From: Chitinophaga pinensis
Lineage (GTDB): Bacteria > Bacteroidota > Bacteroidia > B-17B0 > Aurantibacillaceae
Direction: 5' to 3'
NCBI GenBank assembly: GCA_945860225.1
Contig: CAMAPT010000004.1
Location: 62,001 to 126,000 of the forward strand
DNA length: 64,000 nt
Shown: piece after piece, positions 46,175 through 55,392 of the stretch
Layout: every line of letters starts with the position of its first letter
Position numbering within the stretch: the first letter of the stretch is position 1
The notes under the pieces: model-generated
What the model was told of the DNA's origin: nothing
The model's database searches: none
What the model saw: only the letters and a program-made list of their open reading frames with translations
Program-made: the position numbers and the translations under genes

Positions 46175-46747
46175 ATGATTTTAAAAACTTGTTTTTTATT
46201 ATTTACTATTTTATCTTTTTCATGCACACATAATACATCTTCTGAAAAAAATCAGATTGAAGTAAAAAATGATAGTATTGTTTCAGAAAAAGATACTTGT
46301 GAAATTTTATTTGAAGAAGTAAAACGCTTAGATAAAATCTTATTAACCTCTACGGTAATTAATCAGCAGATTGCAGAAAAATCTATTAAAGCATTTTATG
46401 AGTTTTATTTAAATTGTAAGACTGATTCTCTTTCTCCCATTTTTTTATTAAAAGCTGGTCAAGTATCTGTATCTATTCGAAAGTATTTGGAGGCCAAAGA
46501 TATTTTCACTAAAGTAATCGATGAATTTCCTAATTTTAAAAATAGGGGTGGTGCGATGTTTTTATTAGCTCAATTATATGACGATTCTTATATTTTAAAT
46601 AATGAATCAACTGCAAAGACTATATATGAGCAAATAATTAAAGAATATCCTAACAGCACATTCGCAAATGATGCGAAGGCATGTATTAAACATATTGGAA
46701 AATCTGATGAGGAGTTAGTGCATGAATTTTTAAAAAAATCGAATTAA
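46175..46747 (+). CDS. TPR lipoprotein
   Basis: A 190-residue lipoprotein. The signal peptide ends ILSFSC (Cys17). The C-terminal half contains tetratricopeptide-like helices (LKAGQVSVSIRKYLEAKDIFTKVIDEFPNF; AKTIYEQIIKEYPNSTFANDAKACI), a pattern used in BamD-type and other envelope scaffolds. It is 3 bases downstream of def, so they are co-transcribed. A role in outer-membrane assembly is possible but not shown. The protein is too short to be BamD. Confidence 0.8.
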   Translation: MILKTCFLLFTILSFSCTHNTSSEKNQIEVKNDSIVSEKDTCEILFEEVKRLDKILLTSTVINQQIAEKSIKAFYEFYLNCKTDSLSPIFLLKAGQVSVSIRKYLEAKDIFTKVIDEFPNFKNRGGAMFLLAQLYDDSYILNNESTAKTIYEQIIKEYPNSTFANDAKACIKHIGKSDEELVHEFLKKSN

Positions 46748-46760
46748 ATATTTGTATATA

Positions 46761-46800
46761 AAATAAAAAAACCGATATGAAAATATCGGCTTTTTTATTT
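46761..46800. terminator. Bidirectional rho-independent terminator
   Basis: An 18-bp stem with one mismatch (46761-46778 with 46783-46800) and a 4-base loop, with A- and T-rich flanks. It serves the convergent TPR lipoprotein and zinc-ribbon genes, lying 14 and 16 bases from their stops. Confidence 0.85.
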
Positions 46801-46815
46801 TAATTAAGTCTTGCA

Positions 46816-47583
46816 CTAAGCTTCTGTTTCTGTTGAAATGATTGCTGAATCAACCATAATTCTTCCACAATGTTCACAAACTAATATTTTTTTGTTCATT
46901 TTAATATCTAACTGTTTTTGTGGTGGGATTTTATTAAAGCAACCGCCACATGCATCTCTTTCTACAGGAACAACAGCTAAACCGTTTCGAGTATTCGAAC
47001 GAATTCTTTTATAAGCACTTAAAAGACGGTCATCAATTGATTGACTTGAATGTTCAGAAGCTGTCATCAATTCTTTTTCATCTTTTTCAGTTTCTGCAAT
47101 AATCTCTTCTAATTCAGATTTTTTTAATTTTAAATCTTTTTTTCTTTCAGAGAAATCATATTCTGATTTTTGAACAATTTCTGATTTTTGCTCAATAGCT
47201 AGTTTATATTCTTTTAAACGTTTCTCAGCTAACTGTATTTCCAAATTCTGAAACTCAATTTCTTTTGTGATAGCATCGTATTCACGATTGTTTCTTACTT
47301 TATCTTGCTGAGCTTCGTATTTTTTTATATTTGCTTTAAAATCTTTAATTCCCTGAGTTTTATCTAAAACTTGTTCTTCTAATTCTTTTAGCTCTTGAGA
47401 CAAATTATTTACACGTGTTTCCAAACCAGCCACGCTATCTTCCAAATCCTGAACTTCAAGAGGTAATTCCCCACGAATGGTGCGAATACGGTCTATTTTA
47501 GAATCAATAATTTGGAGTTCATATAAAGCACGAAGTTTTCCTTCAATAGATGCATCAATTTTTTCTTTGATTTTAGCGCACAT
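46816..47583 (-). CDS. Zinc-ribbon coiled-coil protein (CdsZ/DUF164-type)
   Basis: A 255-residue protein made of a long heptad-rich coiled coil (residues about 15-190, e.g. VAGLETRVNNLSQELKELEEQVL) and a C-terminal C4 zinc ribbon with CGGC near 215 and CEHCG near 238. Family members of this type (CT398/CdsZ) bind RNA polymerase or secretion factors, but the function in Bacteroidota is untested. It is transcribed 3 bases after the Nif3 gene, an arrangement that I recall as common in this phylum. Confidence 0.88.
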   Translation of the reverse strand: MCAKIKEKIDASIEGKLRALYELQIIDSKIDRIRTIRGELPLEVQDLEDSVAGLETRVNNLSQELKELEEQVLDKTQGIKDFKANIKKYEAQQDKVRNNREYDAITKEIEFQNLEIQLAEKRLKEYKLAIEQKSEIVQKSEYDFSERKKDLKLKKSELEEIIAETEKDEKELMTASEHSSQSIDDRLLSAYKRIRSNTRNGLAVVPVERDACGGCFNKIPPQKQLDIKMNKKILVCEHCGRIMVDSAIISTETEA

Positions 47584-47586
47584 AAT

Positions 47587-48681
47587 TTAAAAATAATTAA
47601 CTGGGTTAGTGTTTGTTTCCGTTAAATAGCTTACGAAATTAGGAAATTTTTTTGATATAATTTCATAAAAAATTTCGGGAGTAAATTGTTCAGATTCATA
47701 GTGTCCTATATCGGCAATCAATATTTTATTTTCAGCATCAAAAAACTCATGATATTTGAAATCAGAACTAATATAAATATCTGATTTTGAATTTATTGCG
47801 TTTTTCAATAAAAAACTACCACTTCCTCCACATAAGGCTACTTTTTTTATAGATTTATTTAATAACGAAGTGTGTTTAATAACTTTAAGTTTAAACGTCT
47901 TTTTTAACTGTTCTAAAAATTCTATTTCAGTTATTTCTTTTTCTAATTCGCCTGTTACTCCAGAACCAATATTTTGATATGTATTTTCTAATTGATAAAT
48001 ATCAAATGCTATTTCTTCATAAGGATGTTGTTGTTTAAGTGCCGAAAGTATTTGAGATTCATTCATAGATTCAAAAATGACCTCTAATCTTAACTCTTTT
48101 TCGTAAGTAATAATTCCCTTTTTACCAATAAATGGATTAGTAAATTCATTTCCTCTAAAAGTGCCTGTACCTTCTAACATAAAACTGCATTGATCATAAT
48201 TTCCAATATGACCTGCACCGACGTTAAATAAGCCTTCTCTAACAGAATCAATATGAGTTGCAGGTACAAAAGTGACAAGTTTTTTAAGAATAGATTTTTT
48301 AGGAGAAAGTATTTGTTGATTAATTAATCCTATTTTATCAGCAATTTTTTTATTCACACCTAATTTTACATTATCTAAGTTTGTGTGGCAGGCATAAATA
48401 GCAATATTATGTTGAATAGCTTTTATTATAGTTCTTTCTATATAATTATTGCCATTTAATTTTTTTAAACCACTAAAAATAATAGGATGGTGTGCTATAA
48501 TTAAATTGCAATTTTTTGTAATGGCTTCGTTTACAATCTCTTCTGTACAATCTAATGATAAAATGGCACCGGTAATCTCTAGTTCTTTATGTCCAGTCAA
48601 TAATCCGCAATTATCATACGTCTCTTGATAGCTAAGAGGAGCAAAAGATTCTAATTCAGCTAATAATTCTTTTAAAATCAT
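47587..48681 (-). CDS. Nif3-like dinuclear metal-centre protein
   Basis: A 364-residue member of the YbgI/NIF3 family (sometimes called GTP cyclohydrolase I type 2). Conserved metal-binding parts are NCGLLTG near 25, LIIAHHPIIFSGLK with two His near 64, ACHTNLDNVK near 99 and the C-terminal ISSDFKYHEFFDAENKILIADIGHYESEQF. An inserted middle domain of about 120 residues (ILKKLVTFVP..., PII-like) is present, as in Bacteroidota. The enzyme activity is unsettled. It couples to the zinc-ribbon gene. Confidence 0.92.
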   Translation of the reverse strand: MILKELLAELESFAPLSYQETYDNCGLLTGHKELEITGAILSLDCTEEIVNEAITKNCNLIIAHHPIIFSGLKKLNGNNYIERTIIKAIQHNIAIYACHTNLDNVKLGVNKKIADKIGLINQQILSPKKSILKKLVTFVPATHIDSVREGLFNVGAGHIGNYDQCSFMLEGTGTFRGNEFTNPFIGKKGIITYEKELRLEVIFESMNESQILSALKQQHPYEEIAFDIYQLENTYQNIGSGVTGELEKEITEIEFLEQLKKTFKLKVIKHTSLLNKSIKKVALCGGSGSFLLKNAINSKSDIYISSDFKYHEFFDAENKILIADIGHYESEQFTPEIFYEIISKKFPNFVSYLTETNTNPVNYF

Positions 48682-48833
48682 GTGTAAATTTAATGAGTTT
48701 TTTAGTTAAAGCGATTTATAAAATGCTACCATTTTATTTTGATTTGTATCTTCTAACTTATAAAGTGCATAAGTTTAACCAGATTGCTTAAATATTGTCA
48801 ATTAATTTCTTCACAATTTACAAAACAAAAGGA

Positions 48834-48841
48834 TAATTTAG
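48834..48841 (+). promoter_or_regulatory. Candidate -7 promoter element for kmo
   Basis: TAATTTAG, one base from TAnnTTTG, lies 30 bases before the kmo ATG at 48872. The same eight bases lie before rlmB (17911) and yqeY (35443). No -33 TTTG at good spacing is seen. Confidence 0.3.
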
Positions 48842-48871
48842 CCGTTGTGATTATATTATAAAAATAAAAAT

Positions 48872-50221
48872 ATGAGTACTCAAAAAAATATTACAGTTGT
48901 TGGAGCAGGCTTGGTAGGCTCCCTAGTTTCTATCTATTTAGCCAAGAAAGGACACAATGTTTCTATTTATGAACGTCGTCCTGATATGCGAAAAGCAAAT
49001 ATGGTTGCTGGTAGGTCTATTAATTTAGCATTAAGTGATCGTGGTTGGAGAGGTTTAGAAGGAGTAGGTATAGCTGATGAAATTAAAAAAATTGCAATTC
49101 CTATGTATGGTCGTGCCATACATTTAAAAGATGGCTCTTCCACTTATCAGGCTTATGGTAAAGATAATCAAGCTATTTATTCTGTATCTAGAGGCGGAAT
49201 TAATATGCGTTTAATGGATTTGGCAGAACAACAGCCGAATATATCTCTTAATTTTGATGAACGTTGTGATAAATTGGATAGAAAAAATAATGAACTTTCA
49301 TTTTTCAATACAGCCACTAGTAAATCAACAAACATAAAAAGTGATATCATTTTTGGTTCAGATGGTGCCTTTAGCGCAGTCAGAACTCAAATGCAATTGC
49401 AATCCGACAGGTTTGATTATCATCAATTTTATATTGATTGTGGATATAAAGAACTCGTCATTCCTGGAGGAGCTAACGGCGAGTATTTAATTGAAAAAAA
49501 TTGCTTACATATTTGGCCTAGAGGCAGTTTTATGATGATTGCTTTACCAAATATGGATGGAAGTTTTACTTGTACTTTGTTTTTTCAAATGGAAGGAAAG
49601 GTATCTTTTGATGCACTTAAAACGAAAGATGATGTATTGAATTTTTTCAAACAAGAATTTCCCGATGCAGTACCTTTAATGCCAACTTTATTAGAAGATT
49701 GGTTTACAAATCCTACATCAAGTTTGGTAACTGTGAAATGTAAACCATGGGTATGGGACGAAAAAATAGCTTTAATTGGAGATGCTGCCCATGCCATTGT
49801 ACCTTTTTATGGACAAGGAATGAATTGTGGTTTTGAAGATTGCGTTGTACTAAATGAATTAATAGACAAGCACGGTGATTTAAATGGAGATTGCTTAAAA
49901 GAATATGAAAGTTTGAGGAAACCAGACGGTGATGCTATCGCTGATTTAGCAATTGCCAATTTCATAGAAATGCGTGATAAAACCGCGGACAAAATATTTT
50001 TACTGCAAAAGAAAATAGAGGCTAAATTCAGTGAAAAATATCCTGAAAAATGGATTCCATTATATTCTATGGTAACATATAGCCCTCATATAAGATACAG
50101 CGAAGCTTTAAGTAATGGAAATAAGCAACAAGCCATTATGGATAAGATCATGACAATGCCCGATATTGAATCAAAATGGGATAGTGCAGAAGTTGAAAAT
50201 GAAATTTTGAATTTATTATAA
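48872..50221 (+). CDS. kmo: Kynurenine 3-monooxygenase
   Basis: FAD-dependent aromatic hydroxylase that converts kynurenine to 3-hydroxykynurenine in tryptophan breakdown and de novo NAD synthesis. The 449-residue protein begins with the FAD motif VVGAGLVGSLVSIYLAKKGHNV, and has YERRPDMRK, GRSINLALSDRGWRGLEGVG, the conserved GSDGAFSAVR and the DG/GD region ALIGDAAHAIVPFYGQGMNCGFEDC. All match KMO rather than the general PHBH family. No other kynurenine-pathway gene is in the window. MazG follows after 18 bases. Confidence 0.95.
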   Translation: MSTQKNITVVGAGLVGSLVSIYLAKKGHNVSIYERRPDMRKANMVAGRSINLALSDRGWRGLEGVGIADEIKKIAIPMYGRAIHLKDGSSTYQAYGKDNQAIYSVSRGGINMRLMDLAEQQPNISLNFDERCDKLDRKNNELSFFNTATSKSTNIKSDIIFGSDGAFSAVRTQMQLQSDRFDYHQFYIDCGYKELVIPGGANGEYLIEKNCLHIWPRGSFMMIALPNMDGSFTCTLFFQMEGKVSFDALKTKDDVLNFFKQEFPDAVPLMPTLLEDWFTNPTSSLVTVKCKPWVWDEKIALIGDAAHAIVPFYGQGMNCGFEDCVVLNELIDKHGDLNGDCLKEYESLRKPDGDAIADLAIANFIEMRDKTADKIFLLQKKIEAKFSEKYPEKWIPLYSMVTYSPHIRYSEALSNGNKQQAIMDKIMTMPDIESKWDSAEVENEILNLL

Positions 50222-50239
50222 GTTAAATTTAACGACAAC

Positions 50240-51010
50240 ATGGACGAAAGATTAGTCGCATTTGAACGTTTATTGAATATTATGGATGACTTGAGGGCCA
50301 AATGTCCTTGGGATCAAAAACAAACGATGGAATCTTTACGGCACTTAACTATTGAGGAAACTTATGAATTAAGTGATGCTATTTTGAAAGGTGATAAACA
50401 AGAAATAAAGAAAGAAATAGGAGATATTTTACTTCATTTAGTATTTTATTCAAAAATAGGTAGTGAAACAAATGATTTTAATATCACTAATGTTATTAAT
50501 TCTTTATGTGATAAAATGATTTATCGTCATCCTCATATTTATGGTGATGTAAAGGTTGATAATGCGCAACAGGTGACTGAAAATTGGGAAAAATTAAAAC
50601 AAAAAGAAGGAAATAAAGGCGCTTTATCAGGAGTACCGAATAGCATGCCTTCTTTATTAAAAGCGCTTAGGATACAAGATAAAGCAAGAGCCATTGGTTT
50701 TGATTGGGAAAATAAAAATCAGGTGTGGGAAAAAGTACAGGAAGAATTGCAGGAATTACAAGTCGAAGTAAAAAAAGGTCATCAAGAAAAACTAGAACAA
50801 GAATTCGGAGATGTCTTTTTTGCTTTAATTAATTACGCACGTTTTTTAAATGTAAATCCTGAAGATGCTTTAGAAAAAACGAATAAAAAATTTATTTCTC
50901 GTTTTAATTACATGGAAAAAAAAATAATTTCTCAAGGCAAAGCCTTAGCAGATTGTGAATTAGAAGAAATGGATTTTTTCTGGAATGAAGCAAAAACCTT
51001 GGAAAACTAA
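50240..51010 (+). CDS. mazG: Nucleoside triphosphate pyrophosphohydrolase MazG
   Basis: Hydrolyses NTPs (all types) to the monophosphate and pyrophosphate, lowering damaged nucleotides or stress signals. The 256-residue protein contains two MazG domains. The first has CPWDQKQTMESLRHLTIEETYELSDAI and the ExxD pair in EIGDILLHLVFYSKI. The second has EELQELQVEVKKG and EFGDVFFALINYARFL. Length and architecture are like E. coli MazG. It is co-oriented with kmo. The following gap (51011-51296, 286 bases) is very AT-rich and shows no feature. Confidence 0.94.
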   Translation: MDERLVAFERLLNIMDDLRAKCPWDQKQTMESLRHLTIEETYELSDAILKGDKQEIKKEIGDILLHLVFYSKIGSETNDFNITNVINSLCDKMIYRHPHIYGDVKVDNAQQVTENWEKLKQKEGNKGALSGVPNSMPSLLKALRIQDKARAIGFDWENKNQVWEKVQEELQELQVEVKKGHQEKLEQEFGDVFFALINYARFLNVNPEDALEKTNKKFISRFNYMEKKIISQGKALADCELEEMDFFWNEAKTLEN

Positions 51011-51296
51011 TCGACTTTTTGTAAGTCAAAACTATAATAAATAATAACCCAAAAATTAAATTACAATTAGCATTATCTTATTATCTATTTTAAATTTTTG
51101 GTTGGCTTATTTTAATTCTAATTTAGTTATTTTTAATATAGGTTATTATCTTATAAAATTATATACAACGAAGAAACATCTATTAAATTATCATCATTAT
51201 TAAATTGTCTTTCAAAACAACAAAATATTGATAATTGAAATAACGAATAAAAAAAATATATAAGTTTTTTTGTTTAAAAGCCTATATATCGACTAA

Positions 51297-51809
51297 ATGA
51301 TTCTTGTTAAATCCATAGCAGATTATTTACTTTCTAAAATTGAAGGTAGAAGTAAACATAACCAGTTTATAAATTGGTATCATTTATCTAAAATTGTAAT
51401 TATTGCTTTTGATAATCAACTAAATGATTTATCTGAATTTTTGAAAAATTGTTCAACGGATAAAATTGCAGTAAATGTAACGATTATTTTAAATGGTAAA
51501 GAACAAAAAAGTCAAAATTATCCATTTGAACATACCATTTTAAATAATAAACAATTTAATATTTGGGGATTTCCGAAAACAGATTTTATGTCGAAATTTA
51601 ATAATCATAATATTGATTTACTCATAAATTTAGGGGCAGAAAATCAAATCAAATCATTAGCATTAAGTAAATTAATGGATGCAAATTGCAAAATTGGACA
51701 TTTTCAAAACAATGTATTTGATATAACTATTCAAAGCGAATTACCACTTACTAATTCGGAATTTTTAAAACAAGTAATAGTCTATTTAAAGATGATAAAA
51801 AGACATTAA
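51297..51809 (+). CDS. DUF6913 family protein
   Basis: A 170-residue protein of a family found mainly in Bacteroidota (DUF6913 as I recall it). Features are IVIIAFDNQLNDLSEFLKN, the conserved WGFPKTDFMSKFNN and DLLINLGAENQIKSLALSKLMDANCKIG. Nothing catalytic is evident and no signal peptide is present. It lies 3 bases upstream of dapA and is co-transcribed with it, an arrangement that may reflect a link to diaminopimelate or lysine metabolism. The function is unknown. Confidence 0.8.
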   Translation: MILVKSIADYLLSKIEGRSKHNQFINWYHLSKIVIIAFDNQLNDLSEFLKNCSTDKIAVNVTIILNGKEQKSQNYPFEHTILNNKQFNIWGFPKTDFMSKFNNHNIDLLINLGAENQIKSLALSKLMDANCKIGHFQNNVFDITIQSELPLTNSEFLKQVIVYLKMIKRH

Positions 51810-51812
51810 AAT

Positions 51813-52691
51813 ATGGCAAAAAACGTAAAAATTACTGGCACAGGGGTAGCTATTGTTACTCCATTTCTTGAAAATAGTGAAATTGATTTCATAGGTTTAA
51901 CAAACTTAATCAAACATATTTCAAAGGGTGGGGTAGATTTTTTAGTAGTGTTAGGTACAACTGGAGAAACTGCTACTTTATCCAAAGAAGAAAAACAACA
52001 AATTATTAATCATGTTGTTAAAATTAATAATAATCGCCTTCCTTTAGTATTGGGAGTTGGAGGAAATAATACCACAGAAATTGTCGATTATTTAAATAAT
52101 CATGATTTATCCGATTTCTCTGCAATTTTATCCGTATCTCCATATTATAATAAACCTTCTCAAGAAGGTATTTATCAGCATTATAAAGCCATTTCCAAAG
52201 CTAGTTCTTTGCCAATTATTTTATATAATGTTCCAGGAAGAACTGGGTCTAATATACTATGGGAAACGACTATACGTTTAGCAAATGAATTCAAAAATAT
52301 AATCGCTATTAAAGAAGCTAGTGGGAATATTGAACAATGCATGAAAATCATTAAACATCGTCCTAAAGGATTTATTGTACTAAGCGGTGATGATAATTTA
52401 ACACTTCCTTTGATTTCAAGTGGTGCTGATGGCGTTATTTCAGTAGTAGCAAATGCTTATCCTAAAGAGTTCAGTAATATGGTAAGAGCCACTTTAAATG
52501 CTGACTTGAAAAATGCTCAAAAACTTCATTATAAATTATTTGAAATTACGGAGCAATTATTCGCGGATGGAAATCCTGGTGGCGTAAAAATGTTATTGTC
52601 GCTAAAAAAAATCATTAAACCAACCGTTCGATTACCTTTAGTAGAACCAAATCAATTGGTGAAAGCCAAATTAAAAGAAATAGTATATTAA
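51813..52691 (+). CDS. dapA: 4-hydroxy-tetrahydrodipicolinate synthase
   Basis: Condenses pyruvate with aspartate semialdehyde, the first committed step to diaminopimelate and lysine. The 292-residue TIM-barrel shows VLGTTGETATLSKEE (Thr pair), VSPYYNKPSQEG (Tyr), IILYNVPGRTG (catalytic Tyr and Arg), and IIAIKEASGN with the Schiff-base Lys. The pathway product also feeds the peptidoglycan made by MtgA. The DUF6913 gene is directly upstream. Confidence 0.96.
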   Translation: MAKNVKITGTGVAIVTPFLENSEIDFIGLTNLIKHISKGGVDFLVVLGTTGETATLSKEEKQQIINHVVKINNNRLPLVLGVGGNNTTEIVDYLNNHDLSDFSAILSVSPYYNKPSQEGIYQHYKAISKASSLPIILYNVPGRTGSNILWETTIRLANEFKNIIAIKEASGNIEQCMKIIKHRPKGFIVLSGDDNLTLPLISSGADGVISVVANAYPKEFSNMVRATLNADLKNAQKLHYKLFEITEQLFADGNPGGVKMLLSLKKIIKPTVRLPLVEPNQLVKAKLKEIVY

Positions 52692-52725
52692 TTCCTCATT
52701 TATTTTCTAATTAAGCTATTAATTA

Positions 52726-53640
52726 ATGGATTTTTCTCTTTTAAAAACAATGTGCGCAATTCATGCTCCAAGTGGAAATGAGGTTGCTATGAAAGATTTT
52801 TTGTTGGATTATATTAAGTCTAATCAAAAAAATTGGAAACATAAACCAAAAATTATTTATGGTAAAGAATTTCAAGACAATATCATTTTAATATTTGGTA
52901 AACCTAGAACAGCTATTTTTTCTCACATTGATAGTATTGGTTTTACGGTTCGTTATGGTAAACAGTTGGTTAAAATTGGAGGCCCAAGATTAGAAAAAGG
53001 GTATGAATTGATTGGTAAAGATGAACATGGTATTTGTGAGGCTACTTTAAATATAGTTAAAGGGGCGTTGACATATAAAGCTAAAAGAAATTTTGAAACA
53101 GGAACTGAATTAGTATTTAAACCAAATTGGCGTGAAAATAAAAATTATGTTCAATGTTGTTACATGGACAATCGTTTAGGTTGCTTTAATGCACTTAAAG
53201 TGGCAGAAACATTAAAAGATGGCGCTATAGTTTTTAGTACTTGGGAAGAACATGGAGGAGGAAGTGTTTCTTATTTGCAAAAATATTTAGTGGATAATTA
53301 TGGAATTTATCAATCTTTAATTTCTGATATTTCTTGGATTTCTGATGGAGTAGTGCATGCAAAGGGTCCTGTAATTAGTATGCGAGACAGTTTAATCCCA
53401 AGAAGAAGTTATGTAAATAAGATTATATCTATCGCTAAAAAATATAATTTATCTTATCAATTGGAAGTTGAAGGAGCGGGTGGGAGTGATGCTAAAGAAT
53501 TACAAATGGCTTCACATCCATGGGATTGGTGTTTCGTTGGTGCACCAGAAGATTTTGTTCATACGCCCAATGAAAAAGTGCATAAGAAGGATATTGAAGG
53601 GATGATAAATTTATATGAAGTATTAATGAAGGAATTATGA
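52726..53640 (+). CDS. M42-like metallo-aminopeptidase
   Basis: A 304-residue zinc-dependent exopeptidase. It keeps the metal ligands of the M42/FrvX family in order: HIDSIGF (His and Asp) near 65, DNRLGC (Asp) near 148, TWEEHGG (two Glu) near 176, DISWISDG (Asp) near 203 and HTPNEKVHKKD (His) near 284. GAGGSDAKEL matches the family active-site turn. It probably trims peptides in the cytoplasm, as it has no signal peptide. The gene follows dapA by 34 bases and ends 18 bases from the convergent CCA gene. Confidence 0.85.
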   Translation: MDFSLLKTMCAIHAPSGNEVAMKDFLLDYIKSNQKNWKHKPKIIYGKEFQDNIILIFGKPRTAIFSHIDSIGFTVRYGKQLVKIGGPRLEKGYELIGKDEHGICEATLNIVKGALTYKAKRNFETGTELVFKPNWRENKNYVQCCYMDNRLGCFNALKVAETLKDGAIVFSTWEEHGGGSVSYLQKYLVDNYGIYQSLISDISWISDGVVHAKGPVISMRDSLIPRRSYVNKIISIAKKYNLSYQLEVEGAGGSDAKELQMASHPWDWCFVGAPEDFVHTPNEKVHKKDIEGMINLYEVLMKEL

Positions 53641-53657
53641 AAATAATCTATTGGTTG

Positions 53658-55058
53658 TTATGACATAGAAAGACTTTTTGCTTTTTCACTTAAAAATTCA
53701 ATTGCACTTTCTCTATTGTTGGGGATAATACCATCTAAAATCGCATCTTTCAAAGAATTTTTTAAATCTCCAACAATTTTACATGGGGGCAAGTTAAAAA
53801 TTGACATAATTTCTTCACCACTAACAGGGGGTTGCCAATTACGTATTTTATCTTTCTCTTCTAATTCTTTTAATTTTTCTCTTACTAGTTCAAAATTTCG
53901 TAAATATTTCTGTAATTTATTCGAATTTTTTGTTGTTATATCGGCCTCGCAAAGAGTCATTAAATCATCGATATCATCGCCGGCTTCAAATAATACTCGT
54001 CTTATAGCACTCTCTGTTATTTCTGTTTTAGCTAGGACGATAGGTCGAAGATGAAGTAATACTAATTTTTGAACGTATTTCATTTTTTCATTCAATGGTA
54101 ACCTTAAATTTTCAAAAATTTTAGGAACCATTCGAGCACCTTTATCTTCGTGACCGTGAAAAGTCCACCCATGTTCAGGTTCAAAACGTTTGGTAGCAGG
54201 TTTAGCAATATCATGTAAAATAGCAGCCCAACGAAGCCATAGATTATCTGTTTTTTTCGCGACATTATCTAATACTTCGAGTGTATGATAAAAATTGTCT
54301 TTGTGAGATTTTCCATTAATTGTCTCAATCCCATACAATTTAGCCATTTCAGGAAAAATAAGAGACAGTAATCCAGTATCGAACAATAATTTAAATCCTA
54401 CGGATGGAACCTTAGAAAGAATAATTTTATTCAATTCATCTGTAATTCGTTCTTTTGAAACAATATTAATCCTTGATTTATTTTTAGAAATTGCTTCTAA
54501 AGATTGTTTTTCTATTGAAAAATGTAATTGGGATGAAAAGCGAATGGCTCGCATCATTCTCAAAGGATCGTCACTATAAGTTATTTCTGGATCTAAAGGT
54601 GTCCGAATAATTTTATGTTCAATATCTTTGATACCACCAAAAGGATCTAGTAGTTGACCAAAATTAGATTCACTTAATCCAATGGCTAATGCATTAATTG
54701 TAAAATCCCTTCTGTTTTGATCATCCATCAATGTACCATTTTCGACAATAGGTTTTCGTGAATTGCGATTATAAGATTCTTTCCTAGCGCCAACAAATTC
54801 TATTTCTAAGTCGTTATACTTTATTTGAGCGGTCCCAAAATTTTTAAATACAGATAAATACGCTTCACTACCTAATTGTTTATGAACCAGCTCTGCCAAT
54901 TCAATACCTTTTCCAATAGTTACAACATCGATATCTTTACTAGGTCTATTTAGAAAAATATCACGAACAAAGCCACCAATAACATAGGCGTCAACGCCTA
55001 ACGAATTAGCTGACTTTGATAAAGTTTTAAATATGGGATGCGTTAAGTGTTTGTCCAC
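53658..55058 (-). CDS. CCA tRNA nucleotidyltransferase with HD domain
   Basis: Adds or repairs the CCA end of tRNA. The 466-residue protein has the class II nucleotidyltransferase head (VIGGFVRDIFLNRPSKDIDVV near 26-46), RRDFTINALAIGL, and an HD phosphohydrolase-like domain after 250 with HDIAKPATKRFEPEHGWTFHGHEDKGA. The frame can be read from a TTG at 55073, but a GTG at 55058 gives the normal short N-terminus (MDKHLTHPIF) and is chosen. A poly(A) polymerase role is less likely but shares the head domain. Confidence 0.88.
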   Translation of the reverse strand: MDKHLTHPIFKTLSKSANSLGVDAYVIGGFVRDIFLNRPSKDIDVVTIGKGIELAELVHKQLGSEAYLSVFKNFGTAQIKYNDLEIEFVGARKESYNRNSRKPIVENGTLMDDQNRRDFTINALAIGLSESNFGQLLDPFGGIKDIEHKIIRTPLDPEITYSDDPLRMMRAIRFSSQLHFSIEKQSLEAISKNKSRINIVSKERITDELNKIILSKVPSVGFKLLFDTGLLSLIFPEMAKLYGIETINGKSHKDNFYHTLEVLDNVAKKTDNLWLRWAAILHDIAKPATKRFEPEHGWTFHGHEDKGARMVPKIFENLRLPLNEKMKYVQKLVLLHLRPIVLAKTEITESAIRRVLFEAGDDIDDLMTLCEADITTKNSNKLQKYLRNFELVREKLKELEEKDKIRNWQPPVSGEEIMSIFNLPPCKIVGDLKNSLKDAILDGIIPNNRESAIEFLSEKAKSLSMS

Positions 55059-55093
55059 GAAAATTATTATCAATAAAATTAATAAAAGTTATT

Positions 55094-55387
55094 TCAATGA
55101 TATTTCATTAATTTATCTTCAAAAAATAAATCTTTTGATCCAGCGTGCATTTTCATATTAATGATAAGCTCTTCACAACCATTTTTTAAAGTAGTTATAC
55201 GAATGGTATCAAGTAATTTAATTATTTCATCAAATGTTCCCTCAACAACCGTTTCAAAGGGGCAAACGATATATTTTAGTCCGGAATTTTGAATACAATT
55301 AATAGCTTTATCAATTAATTCAATTTTGTCAATCGTACAACGCGTAGGCAATAATTGTATTGCCATATTTATTTTTAGGTTATTCAT
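55094..55387 (-). CDS. Thiamine-binding protein (MTH1187/DUF77 family)
   Basis: A 97-residue ferredoxin-like protein of the MTH1187/YkoF type. Features are the N-terminal MAIQLLPTRCTID, AINCIQNSGLKYIVCPFETVVEGTFDEIIKLL and a C-terminal region. Family members bind thiamine or related pyrimidines, but a physiological role is uncertain. An internal Met at residue 8 is an alternative start. It sits 5 bases downstream of the SRPBCC gene stop. Confidence 0.8.
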   Translation of the reverse strand: MNNLKINMAIQLLPTRCTIDKIELIDKAINCIQNSGLKYIVCPFETVVEGTFDEIIKLLDTIRITTLKNGCEELIINMKMHAGSKDLFFEDKLMKYH

Positions 55388-55392
55388 AAAAT

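Noticed and set aside
53716-54054. A 112-codon plus-strand frame antisense to the CCA transferase
   Set aside because: Overlaps a conserved gene and shows no domain; treated as a shadow.
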